A stretch of 64,000 nt of DNA from M269 sp964640795 (lineage in GTDB: Bacteria; Pseudomonadota; Gammaproteobacteria; Enterobacterales; Alteromonadaceae), in NCBI GenBank assembly GCA_964640795.1, contig CAZXIN010000013.1:1-64000 (forward strand), written 5' to 3'. Positions 54,749-63,495 of the stretch are shown one piece after another. Made by a program: the position numbers and the translations under genes. How positions within the stretch are numbered: position 1 is the first letter of the stretch; each line of letters opens with the position of its first letter. Under the pieces are notes generated by a model. The model searched no databases, was not told where the DNA came from, and saw only the letters and a program-made list of their open reading frames with translations.

Positions 54749-55057
54749 ATGAAGAAACTCATACCTACACTTATTGTTGCAGCAAGCTTAGGCTTTGCTT
54801 TCACTCCCTCAGTGCATAGTGCTGAAGAAAAAGCAGAGAGCAGCCTATCCACCTCTCAATCAAGTTTAATTGATATTAATACTGCAACACCTATTCAGTT
54901 ACAGAGCCTACCAGGTATAGGTAAGAAAAAAGCACAAGCTATTGTCGACTATCGAACTGAAAATGGCCGATTCTTAAATATCAATGAACTGACTAATGTC
55001 AAAGGGATTGGTAAAAAAATGGTCAGTAAGCTAGCTCAAAAAGTCAGTGCAAGCTAA
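54749..55057 (+). CDS. ComEA-family helix-hairpin-helix protein, secreted
   Basis: A 102-residue periplasmic DNA-binding protein. The signal peptide is cleaved after about residue 24 (VHSA). Two helix-hairpin-helix motifs follow: LQSLPGIGKKKAQAIVDYR and LTNVKGIGKKMVSKLAQ. ComEA-like proteins bind incoming DNA during natural transformation, and short versions like this are common in gammaproteobacteria. The start has AAGGA-rich sequence upstream. It stands alone beside the MITE-like element. Confidence 0.88.
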   Translation: MKKLIPTLIVAASLGFAFTPSVHSAEEKAESSLSTSQSSLIDINTATPIQLQSLPGIGKKKAQAIVDYRTENGRFLNINELTNVKGIGKKMVSKLAQKVSAS

Positions 55058-55073
55058 TACTGAAATGCAAATA

Positions 55074-55115
55074 CATAACATTCTAACGACTATATTACCT
55101 AGTTAGAATGTTATG
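55074..55115. terminator. 14-bp inverted repeat between convergent comEA-like gene and galU
   Basis: CATAACATTCTAAC (55074-55087) and GTTAGAATGTTATG (55102-55115) are perfectly complementary with a 14-base loop. It sits between two convergent gene ends, so it may end both transcripts, but it is A+T-rich and lacks a T-run. Confidence 0.55.
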
Positions 55116-55137
55116 CCTCATAGTCTAAATCTAAACT

Positions 55138-56034
55138 TTAAGTTAGGTCTAACGCCTTTAAAAACTCTTTAAAGTCTTCGGCTAACTCTGGATGACGAAG
55201 CGCATACTCCACATTTGCTTTCATATAACCAATCTTACTACCGCAGTCATGACTTTGTCCCTTCATGTAATATGCATCAACTTGTTCAAGTTTCATCAGT
55301 GAATCAATAGCATCCGTTAACTGCACTTCTCCACCCGCTCCCGGTGGTGTATATTCGAGAAGCTCCCAAACTTCCTGAGATAATACATAACGCCCAACAA
55401 CGGCCAGATCAGAAGGAGCTTCTTCTAAGTCAGGTTTCTCAACCATTTTATGGATTTTAGCCGATTCACCTTGTGACAAAGTTGCACCATCTAAATCAAC
55501 AATACCGAACTTACTAATGTCTTCCTGAGGAACCTGCTCAACCATAATCTGACTCACACGATTTGTGTTGAACTTTGCAACCATTTCAGCCAAATTATCT
55601 TTTTTCGTATTGCTAGCCACATCATCAATAATCACATCGGGTAACACAACGGCAAAAGGCGCATCTCCAACAAGCGGCTTAGCACAAAGGACTGCATGCC
55701 CTAGCCCTTTAGCCACGCCCTGACGAACATGCATAATAGTCACGTCTTTAGGACAAATCTCCTTAATTTCTTCAAGAATCTGACGTTTTACACGCTGTTC
55801 AAGTGTCGCTTCTAGTTCAAAGCTTGTATCAAAATGGTTTTCTATACTGTTTTTACTAGCGTGAGTGACAAAAATAATTTCTTTAATACCTGCATCAACA
55901 CACTCCTTAACAACATACTGAATGAGCGGTTTATCTACGACAGGCAACATTTCTTTAGGAATTGCTTTTGTTGCAGGGAGCATACGTGTGCCTAATCCAG
56001 CAACAGGAATAACAGCTTTTTTAACTTGACTCAT
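55138..56034 (-). CDS. galU: UTP-glucose-1-phosphate uridylyltransferase
   Basis: Makes UDP-glucose from glucose 1-phosphate and UTP. The 298 residues match E. coli (302). The nucleotide motif AGLGTRMLPATKAIPKEMLP is at residues 13-32; FAVVLPDVIID carries the metal Asp. It is the last gene of the minus-strand polysaccharide run and starts 6 bp after the ugd stop, so the two supply UDP-glucose and UDP-glucuronate together. Confidence 0.96.
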   Translation of the reverse strand: MSQVKKAVIPVAGLGTRMLPATKAIPKEMLPVVDKPLIQYVVKECVDAGIKEIIFVTHASKNSIENHFDTSFELEATLEQRVKRQILEEIKEICPKDVTIMHVRQGVAKGLGHAVLCAKPLVGDAPFAVVLPDVIIDDVASNTKKDNLAEMVAKFNTNRVSQIMVEQVPQEDISKFGIVDLDGATLSQGESAKIHKMVEKPDLEEAPSDLAVVGRYVLSQEVWELLEYTPPGAGGEVQLTDAIDSLMKLEQVDAYYMKGQSHDCGSKIGYMKANVEYALRHPELAEDFKEFLKALDLT

Positions 56035-56040
56035 TTTGAT

Positions 56041-57381
56041 TTAATGCTCCATTACAGATAATCCACGACCAATAGCATAGTATTCTATGCCGTAATCTTT
56101 CATTAAAGTTGGTTCATATAAATTTCGGCCATCGAAAATAACTGGAAACGATAAGGTGTTCTGGATCAACTCAAAGTCGGGTGCTCTAAATGCCTGCCAC
56201 TCTGTACAAATAACCAATACATCAGCACCATTTAAAGCAGCCTCTTTAGTTCCCATCAAGACGAGATCGTCTCTATTGCCATATATTCTCTGAGTTTCAT
56301 TCATAGCCTCAGGATCATAGGCCTGTACAATGGCACCTTCTTCCCATAAATGTTCCATCAGCACTCGACTTGAAGCTTCTCGCATATCATCTGTATTAGG
56401 TTTAAACGATAACCCCCAGAGTGCAATCTTCTTGCCGACCAATGAACCATCAAAATGCTTCATCAGGTACTCAAAAAGCTTACTTTTTTGCTTATAATTG
56501 ACCGACTCAACCGATTCTAAGATATTTGCTTTATAACCCACATCATTCGCACTTCGAATCAATGCTTGGACATCTTTAGGAAAGCAAGACCCTCCATAAC
56601 CACAGCCAGGGTAAATAAATTGATAGCCAATACGAGCATCTGAACCAATCCCCTTTCTCACATTTTCAATATCTGCGCCAAATAGCTCTGCCAAATTTGA
56701 CATTTCATTCATGAAACTAATTTTTGTGGCTAACATGCAGTTAGCTGCATACTTAGTCAGTTCTGCGCTACGCACGTCCATAACAATGACTTTGTCATGA
56801 TTGCGATTAAATGGGGCGTATAACTCTCTAAGCCTCTTTTCCGCTATGGGGTTATCAGTGCCTAGGATAATTCTGTCAGGTCGCATACAATCATTTACCG
56901 CAGAGCCTTCCTTCAAAAACTCTGGATTCGACACGACATTGAAGGTTAATGACTTATTCAACGCCTTCAGCTTTTCATTAACCTTGGCTTCTACTTTGTC
57001 AGCTGTGCCGACAGGAACGGTCGATTTGTTAATAACAATCTTGTGTGACTGCATATGTTCAGCAATAGTAGAGGCGACACTGAGTACGTATTTAAGATCA
57101 GCTGAGCCGTCTTCGTCAGGTGGCGTACCTACCGCAATAAAAATAACATCGCCATGCTCAACGCCTTCTTTAGCATCCACGGTAAAGTTGACTCGCCCAG
57201 CCTCAAAGTTAGATGTAACTAGCGGGGTTAGGCCCGGCTCGTATATAGGGATTACACCTTTCTTTAAATTCTCAACTTTGGATGAGTCAACATCAACACA
57301 AATAACATCGTGTCCAACTTCAGCCAAAACAGCGGCTTGCACTAACCCTACATAACCTATACCAAAAACAGTAACTTTCAC
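56041..57381 (-). CDS. ugd: UDP-glucose 6-dehydrogenase
   Basis: Oxidises UDP-glucose to UDP-glucuronate with two NAD. The 446 residues have the three-domain layout of the UDPGDH family. The Rossmann motif GIGYVGLVQAAVLAE is at residues 7-21; the catalytic Cys is in GYGGSCFPKDV near residue 262; the C-terminal UDP-binding domain begins near 315 (ALWGLSFKPNTDD). Context with galU and glycosyltransferases indicates a uronic-acid-containing polymer. Confidence 0.96.
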   Translation of the reverse strand: MKVTVFGIGYVGLVQAAVLAEVGHDVICVDVDSSKVENLKKGVIPIYEPGLTPLVTSNFEAGRVNFTVDAKEGVEHGDVIFIAVGTPPDEDGSADLKYVLSVASTIAEHMQSHKIVINKSTVPVGTADKVEAKVNEKLKALNKSLTFNVVSNPEFLKEGSAVNDCMRPDRIILGTDNPIAEKRLRELYAPFNRNHDKVIVMDVRSAELTKYAANCMLATKISFMNEMSNLAELFGADIENVRKGIGSDARIGYQFIYPGCGYGGSCFPKDVQALIRSANDVGYKANILESVESVNYKQKSKLFEYLMKHFDGSLVGKKIALWGLSFKPNTDDMREASSRVLMEHLWEEGAIVQAYDPEAMNETQRIYGNRDDLVLMGTKEAALNGADVLVICTEWQAFRAPDFELIQNTLSFPVIFDGRNLYEPTLMKDYGIEYYAIGRGLSVMEH

Positions 57382-57460
57382 TTAACCTAATCTCTCCGTG
57401 ATACTATTGCTAGCACATAATTTGTTTCTAAATGAATACCTAGTGACTTACACAAAGGCT

Positions 57461-58522
57461 TTAATTGATATCAACTCTCAAATGATCCGACGTTTTCTTC
57501 TGTGAGTAAGGAATCAACCCTGCTGGATCGGCATACCCTATCGCCACTAACATAACGACCCGCTGATGCTTCTGCAAGCTCAGCCTCTCACTTATTTGAT
57601 TTTCGTTCTTATCAACATCTGGCCAATTCAATGGACAAGAACTTAACCCCAATGTTTCCAAAGAAAGCATCAATTGCATCGCTGCCAGTGACGCATCAAT
57701 GTAAATTAAATGCCTATCTTTTTCAAAAGGGTAGGCTGCCAGATCCCCAATAATAACCACCAAACAAGGTATGTTCTGAGCAAACCCCCCAGTCCCTACC
57801 GCCATTTTAGCAATTTCTACCGCAGTACTTGGTTCATTAGCAACCCAAAAATTAAAAGGCTGTCTATTGCAAGCACTCGGTGCTAACGAAGCGAGTTGAA
57901 TGGCTTTATCAAGATCCTCCCCATTCACAGGTTTCTCTTGAAACCATCTTGTAGAGCGGCGCTGTTTAAATAAATTTTCTAGTTGTTCAATACTACATGT
58001 TGTACGAGTACGATCACCATCCGTATAAGGTGTATAGGCAAAATCCGACTCAACATCAAGGTTAATAAATCTATCTCGTGCCTTTTTAATATCAGGCGTG
58101 TCACTGACAATAGAAAAATATTGACTCAGTACATCTGACGCCCATTTTTTTTCATCGTCACAAAAAGCGGCTTGCTTCGACATACTTTCAAAAGCAACTA
58201 TCGTTTGATAAATATAACCATCGGCAAAAGATTCACGTCTAGGCTGCATTATTAAGCCTTTTTCAAGCCGATGGACATTCCTTCTCAGCAGCGCGCTGGA
58301 TTCTCGATCATAAGCCCTATGCATCTTTTCGTATGATATCCGACCTTTTAAGACTGATTGATGTTCCCGCCTAAATTCACGGGAGAAGAACAGATAATAC
58401 ACCGAGCTCATAACGCTTGATGCTGCAAAGGCTTCCAGCCAAAGCATTTTAAATTTGAACTTAATATGACTGATTTGAGCAATTATGCTCTCAGGCAATA
58501 TCGACTTTATAAATTTACGCAT
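57461..58522 (-). CDS. nitroreductase-family protein with N-terminal helical extension, in the polysaccharide locus
   Basis: A 353-residue protein. The C-terminal 175 residues show the FMN-dependent nitroreductase fold: RRSTRWFQEKPV, LASLAPSACNRQPF, VGTGGFAQNIPCLVV and GLSSCPLNWP. The first 170 residues are an alpha-helical extension (with RRNVHRLEKGL) not found in classical nitroreductases. I start at the ATG at 58522, preceded by GGTGG at 8 nt; the frame upstream begins with TTG at 58555 and overlaps the GT4 gene end. Such proteins recur in exopolysaccharide clusters near pyruvyltransferases; the redox substrate is unknown. Confidence 0.82.
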   Translation of the reverse strand: MRKFIKSILPESIIAQISHIKFKFKMLWLEAFAASSVMSSVYYLFFSREFRREHQSVLKGRISYEKMHRAYDRESSALLRRNVHRLEKGLIMQPRRESFADGYIYQTIVAFESMSKQAAFCDDEKKWASDVLSQYFSIVSDTPDIKKARDRFINLDVESDFAYTPYTDGDRTRTTCSIEQLENLFKQRRSTRWFQEKPVNGEDLDKAIQLASLAPSACNRQPFNFWVANEPSTAVEIAKMAVGTGGFAQNIPCLVVIIGDLAAYPFEKDRHLIYIDASLAAMQLMLSLETLGLSSCPLNWPDVDKNENQISERLSLQKHQRVVMLVAIGYADPAGLIPYSQKKTSDHLRVDIN

Positions 58523-58544
58523 CGTAGAAACCACCCAATACCTT

Positions 58545-59666
58545 TTATCTCTCAAAAGAGAGCATTGATAATTCTTTTACCAATTTCTCTTTCACAACTT
58601 CACTGTCAAACTTCAATGCGGTGAGCCTGCATTGTTCGGCCATTTGTCTATAAATAGTTGAGCTGACCAAGGGCAAATTAGAAAGCACGTCACACAACGA
58701 AATATAACTTCCAAATTCAAACTTAAATCCGTTAACTCGATTCTCGAAATAATCACCAATACCAGCATGACCTGAAGTAATAACTGGTACGCCACAAGAC
58801 ATCGCCTCCAGACCAACTAATCCTAAACTCTCGTTTAATTCTGTAGGAAAGACAAAATAGTCGAATGTTTGATAATAAGCCACAAGTTCGCTTTGTGTCA
58901 GAACACCGATAAACCTGCACGCTTCACTCAGGTTATTGTCAATGGCATATTGAACGAGCTTTTCCTGCTCTTTTCCAGCTCCAACAACAGTCAATTGAAT
59001 ATGAACGCCTTGTTCCATCAACACCCTCATTGCCTTGAGCAGAATGTCTACACCTTTTCCAGAGTCAAGACGACCAACATACCCAAGCTTAATCACTTTT
59101 TGAGGCTGTCTCTCGACAGGCTGAAAACGTTGAGTATCGACACCACCGGAGGGGCTAACAAAAATAGAATTAGGATCAACAGAAAAAGTTGTCTGAACAA
59201 AATCAGAAAAATATTGAGAAGGTACAATAACTCTTTTAGACAACATAAGTGTTCGCTTCGCTACTATCGATTTCATACTAGCCCACTTTTTATTGACGTT
59301 TGGTTGCGCCATCACATCACCACCATGTATGTGAGCAACGATATTAAATCGTCGAAAGATGCTCATAATAACGACTGGGATGGATGTATGCGCAATAAAG
59401 TGAATATAGACTATCCGACGCGTGAACATGATTATGAATATTGCTTTTACCACATAAAAAGCGTAATCCAATAGCTTTCCTAGTTTGGTTCTACTTTGCC
59501 CTTCAATGACACACTTCTTAATATCAATTCCAGCACTCTCAAGCTGCGTATATATATTTTTAACGAAGATACCATACGAAGGTGATTCATCCGTTGGATA
59601 CATATTGCTCAACAAAAGTATACGAGGAGCCTGTCTGGTATGGCTCTGGCTTTCATTGTTTTTCAT
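58545..59666 (-). CDS. GT4-family glycosyltransferase
   Basis: A 373-residue GT-B enzyme. The N-terminal half opens with RILLLSNMYPTDESPSYG, and the C-terminal GT4 half contains GYVGRLDSGKGVD and the donor-phosphate ESLGLVGLE (E-x7-E) motif. It adds one sugar to the lipid-linked repeat unit; donor and acceptor cannot be told from sequence. It is 4 bp behind the flippase gene. Confidence 0.92.
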   Translation of the reverse strand: MKNNESQSHTRQAPRILLLSNMYPTDESPSYGIFVKNIYTQLESAGIDIKKCVIEGQSRTKLGKLLDYAFYVVKAIFIIMFTRRIVYIHFIAHTSIPVVIMSIFRRFNIVAHIHGGDVMAQPNVNKKWASMKSIVAKRTLMLSKRVIVPSQYFSDFVQTTFSVDPNSIFVSPSGGVDTQRFQPVERQPQKVIKLGYVGRLDSGKGVDILLKAMRVLMEQGVHIQLTVVGAGKEQEKLVQYAIDNNLSEACRFIGVLTQSELVAYYQTFDYFVFPTELNESLGLVGLEAMSCGVPVITSGHAGIGDYFENRVNGFKFEFGSYISLCDVLSNLPLVSSTIYRQMAEQCRLTALKFDSEVVKEKLVKELSMLSFER

Positions 59667-59670
59667 TTTT

Positions 59671-60960
59671 TCAACGCAACCACCGCAATGGAAAGCAGAT
59701 GGAGCGAGTCATAACTGCGGCCATTGGTCTGGTGTCCTTTGACAAAAATAAAGCAAAATAAGAAGCGGCTGCATAAGATATCAATGTTGCATATGCAGCG
59801 CCGACACCTTGATACTTTGGAATTAATAGCACATTAAATAGTATATTAATAAGTGCACCTGACGCCTGTGTCACTAGTGAGTATTTCAACAAGCTTTCCA
59901 TAATTAACCATTTACTGAGTAACGCTCGCATAAAGATGAAAAGCCCTGCAAAGATATGCACTTTTAATATTTCGGTGGCTTTTAAATACTCAGGCCCAAA
60001 TATACTAATAATGCTTTGCGCCGCTAAAATAACGATGATCACAACCGACAATGCTAAAAAGAACAAATAGTCGTTGAGCTTTTGTAGCTTTTGCTGATAA
60101 GACGCTAACGATTCTTTTCTAGCTTTAAGCAACAGAGGAAAAAAAGATGTTACAACAATCGTCGGAATAAAATACCATATTTCAGATATCCGACTCGCTA
60201 CAGAATATATTCCAGCTTCAGATTCACTCGCTAAATGACGCAGCATCACAACATCTATTTTCAAATAAACAACAGCCGCTATGCCTGAAAAAATAAGCCA
60301 CTTTGATTGAGAGAGTAACGCTTTAAAATATTGATTATCACAACGTAAGTTAGTACTCCCGCCTTTAACTAGATAAGCAAAGCAATATGCAAAAGCTAAA
60401 AGAACAAACTCCAGTGCATACAAGTAAACCAAACTTTGCAGCTCTAAGTCTTTCCATACAATGAATAGCTTCCCCAAACTTATTAAGAACAATACCGACA
60501 ACCTGACAACAGCCGACACTTTTGCTTGAAGTCTTGCTTGTAACCAAAAATCAATAACTGTACAAAAAGATAAAACTTGGGTCAGTGCAATGATCAATAT
60601 CCAATAAGGCTCACGAAACTCAAGGGCAAAAGCCAATAAAACGAGTACTAACGAAGTGAGCACTGCACCAACTAGGCGACCTGTTAATGCAGTCCCCATG
60701 ATTTTTGCTTCATCTGTGGGATGATTAATAAGTTCCCGACTAATTAAGCCACTTAATCCCAACACTGACAGTGGCGTCACTAATGTAACAACAGCAAGAA
60801 TGTAACTATACTCACCAAGCTTGGCAGGTCCCAAATATCGCGCAATAACAATACTAATGACTAACGATAAAGGCATAGATACAGCTTTCTCAAGCAACAA
60901 CCAATTAACGTTCTTTATTGCGCGTCTGGTATTTTGAGAGATGTTATTAAAGTTGAGCAT
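59671..60960 (-). CDS. wzx: Wzx-type polysaccharide flippase (PST/MATE-like)
   Basis: A 429-residue inner-membrane protein with about 12 to 14 helices. The opening (NVNWLLLEKAVSMPLSLVIS, then ARYLGPAKLGEYSYILA) is characteristic of Wzx/RfbX flippases that move undecaprenyl-linked repeat units to the periplasm. The position among glycosyltransferases and near a Wzy-like gene fits a Wzx/Wzy-dependent pathway. The symbol is generic. Confidence 0.88.
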   Translation of the reverse strand: MLNFNNISQNTRRAIKNVNWLLLEKAVSMPLSLVISIVIARYLGPAKLGEYSYILAVVTLVTPLSVLGLSGLISRELINHPTDEAKIMGTALTGRLVGAVLTSLVLVLLAFALEFREPYWILIIALTQVLSFCTVIDFWLQARLQAKVSAVVRLSVLFLISLGKLFIVWKDLELQSLVYLYALEFVLLAFAYCFAYLVKGGSTNLRCDNQYFKALLSQSKWLIFSGIAAVVYLKIDVVMLRHLASESEAGIYSVASRISEIWYFIPTIVVTSFFPLLLKARKESLASYQQKLQKLNDYLFFLALSVVIIVILAAQSIISIFGPEYLKATEILKVHIFAGLFIFMRALLSKWLIMESLLKYSLVTQASGALINILFNVLLIPKYQGVGAAYATLISYAAASYFALFLSKDTRPMAAVMTRSICFPLRWLR

Positions 60961-60974
60961 GTTTAATGCTTCTA

Positions 60975-62135
60975 CTACTCAATGCCGTCAATCACATCAT
61001 AAACTTGTGACCACATATCTACCGTTCGATTTTTCTGGATCTTATTATTTTCGGAAATACTCTTCATAACTTGGTTCCGAATAGTAGAGTCTTGGATCAA
61101 ATTGATCATATCAACTGTGGCCCTCTCTATGTCAGTCGATTCATTATATAACATGTCACTAACACCATAATCGTCGAGTAACATTTGATACTTATGACTC
61201 CAACCTGTCGCCATGACAGGAACGTCCTGTGATAAAGCACTGACAAGCCCGTGAAACCTTGAGCTAATAACCAATTCGCATTGACCAATCACCGACTTCA
61301 CTTCATCTGCTGATTCAACAACAATCATAGGTACATCAGAGCCACACATTTCAATAACTTCCTGTGCCAACTTTTTATCCTTAACGCCTTCATGCAACAA
61401 TAAAAATGGGGCCATTGAGCTTTCAACAGCTTTTTTAAGTAAGTTCACCATGAAGTGTTTATAATCATTTCCGTCGTCATTTTTTTTCATTGCAATCATC
61501 TTTTGATTAACAATAAAGCACACTTTAAATTTCGATTGATCTATAAGGTGCGTTTTTTTAGGATGATACCCGTTAGTAAAATCTGGCGCTTGCTGGATGA
61601 TGGAGAGATCACTGACATTGGTCAAAAACTGAAACGAACGTGCTTCTCGTGCAAAAACCAAATCTGCATTTCGAGTGATTTTTTGCATCGCAGCTTGCAA
61701 CGCTTTATCTTCAAATGGACCAAAAGCTTGAGGCAGCATAATAACGCGACGATTATCCCGCTTACCTTTAAATGCTTCAATATTAGACGCTAGCCTCTCA
61801 TTGGCTTTTTTAGCTCCCCATTGGTCACCATAAGCAAAACCGGAGGCATCTATAATCACATCAACTTCACTTGGCAATATAATGCCAAAGATTCGCCTCA
61901 AATTACGGGGTAATAGCCTAAATAGGATACCAAAATCAAAGCCATATTTAGTGACTTTCGCTAGTTGCAAGAGTCCATGAGGTGAGCGTTGTTCGTAGCT
62001 AGCATTTGGAGCCATAGTAAACTTAACATGTGAATATCTACTTTTTAGTTGATCAATTAAGGCTACTAGCATTAGCTCCGCGCCTTTATTAGGAAAACCA
62101 ATACCACGCACTTCAATAATTAACTCTTTTTTCAT
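60975..62135 (-). CDS. polysaccharide pyruvyltransferase family protein
   Basis: A 386-residue member of the polysaccharide pyruvyltransferase family, which ketalises sugars with PEP. Visible blocks are VRGIGFPNKGAELMLVALI, VIIDASGFAYGDQWG, VIMLPQAFGPF and the late LVISSRFHGLVSALSQDVP. The start is the ATG at 62135, which overlaps the upstream glycosyltransferase stop as ATGA; the longer frame to 62177 lies inside that gene. Some members have other transfer activities, so the exact reaction is not certain. Confidence 0.87.
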   Translation of the reverse strand: MKKELIIEVRGIGFPNKGAELMLVALIDQLKSRYSHVKFTMAPNASYEQRSPHGLLQLAKVTKYGFDFGILFRLLPRNLRRIFGIILPSEVDVIIDASGFAYGDQWGAKKANERLASNIEAFKGKRDNRRVIMLPQAFGPFEDKALQAAMQKITRNADLVFAREARSFQFLTNVSDLSIIQQAPDFTNGYHPKKTHLIDQSKFKVCFIVNQKMIAMKKNDDGNDYKHFMVNLLKKAVESSMAPFLLLHEGVKDKKLAQEVIEMCGSDVPMIVVESADEVKSVIGQCELVISSRFHGLVSALSQDVPVMATGWSHKYQMLLDDYGVSDMLYNESTDIERATVDMINLIQDSTIRNQVMKSISENNKIQKNRTVDMWSQVYDVIDGIE

Positions 62136-63331
62136 TTTTCCAATTGCTTTTCTAATGCCAGTCCCAACGAGGTCCAACTAAATTTTTCTAGGGCAAATTG
62201 CCGATTATTCTCAGCCATAAGTTGATAGGCCTCTTTATCTAACGCTAAAACTTCACGCATCGATTCACTTAAACTAACATCATCTAGTGATTTCGCACTG
62301 AAATAAGGTGTATCACCCATGATTTCGGCTGTTGCTGTTTCAACAACGTCACCATCGAAAGCGACAATAGGTAAACCTGATGCAAGTCCCTCTAGTATCG
62401 TTTGTCCTAGTGGTTCATATCTTGAAGACATAAGGAAATAGTCAACAGCCGCATAAAAAAGTTCCGGTGAATTACTAGGTGGGTATATCTTCACTCTGTC
62501 TTTCAAATCGAATTGATCAATGAGCTTTTCATATAAGGTCACTTCAGGCCCCCCTCCAACAATACAAAGAAAAGCCTCATCGATGCTACGCATAGCCTCT
62601 ATCGCTAGAGCAAAACCTTTAGCCCTAACATAACGCCCAACACACAGAAATATTTTCCTATCTTCAGGTAAACCTAAACGCACTCTAAGCTGATTTTTTT
62701 TATCATCACTAGCTAAAACAAAGCGATCCAATGAAACGCCTGGTTTGGTCACCAGAACAGCTTCACGATTAGTCATATTAAATGGCGTTAACTGTTCCAA
62801 CATATTTTGACTAAATATACTGACATATGGAACGTTGTTAATAGCTACTCTCTGGATAGCAGAGCTCCACTTCAATTTGAATTTTGCTCTTAGCTGTTGA
62901 GAATAGCTTGACGGCAGTTCAGACAGGTTCGCTTTAACATTTTGGTTTTTGACGATACCAGGAATCAGGTAAGTGAAGTGCTTAAAGCCTGCCAATAGTA
63001 ATATCAAGCAGGTTTGATGATAACGGCAAACAACAATATCCGGGTTATGCTTCTTTCTTAATTGTCTGAATAGGCTTAACGGTTTAAACCAGTGATTTAA
63101 GAAGCGAATAATCGACTTACTTTTTTGAACTTGATAACGATAGATGGTCATCCCATCTTCCTCACTAACCAGAGGAAAAGAATGGTCACCACTAGTGATA
63201 TCACTAGCTACAATAATAACGTGGTATCCCATACCAACATAAGATTGACCTAAATGATATAGCGAATTCTCTATTCCTCCGATATTTGGTTTGTATAAAT
63301 TACTACACAGAAGTACTGTTTGATTTTTCAC
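62132..63331 (-). CDS. GT4-family glycosyltransferase
   Basis: A 399-residue GT-B enzyme and the first gene of the minus-strand polysaccharide run. The N terminus LLCSNLYKPNIGGIENSLYH is typical of GT4; the C-terminal half has CVGRYVRAKGFALAIEAM and the E-x7-E motif EPLGQTILE. The start codon is GTG (63329-63331). It overlaps the pyruvyltransferase gene by 4 bp. Specificity is unknown. Confidence 0.92.
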   Translation of the reverse strand: MKNQTVLLCSNLYKPNIGGIENSLYHLGQSYVGMGYHVIIVASDITSGDHSFPLVSEEDGMTIYRYQVQKSKSIIRFLNHWFKPLSLFRQLRKKHNPDIVVCRYHQTCLILLLAGFKHFTYLIPGIVKNQNVKANLSELPSSYSQQLRAKFKLKWSSAIQRVAINNVPYVSIFSQNMLEQLTPFNMTNREAVLVTKPGVSLDRFVLASDDKKNQLRVRLGLPEDRKIFLCVGRYVRAKGFALAIEAMRSIDEAFLCIVGGGPEVTLYEKLIDQFDLKDRVKIYPPSNSPELFYAAVDYFLMSSRYEPLGQTILEGLASGLPIVAFDGDVVETATAEIMGDTPYFSAKSLDDVSLSESMREVLALDKEAYQLMAENNRQFALEKFSWTSLGLALEKQLEK

Positions 63332-63495
63332 TGTCTATAAACTTATTCGGTAGGCGCTTTCAACAACATTATATTAATTTATCGCTCTATGATCTCAAAG
63401 TATTCACATGACTGAGCGCTAAAAAGGCCGCGCAATATATCATCTATGTATCAAAGATGCTAACGACTTCATTTTGAATTATACTCCGCGCACTT

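Noticed and set aside
63332..63495. JUMPstart/ops element upstream of the polysaccharide genes
   Set aside because: GGTAG occurs once (about 63340) but the full ops core GGCGGTAG is absent on both strands.
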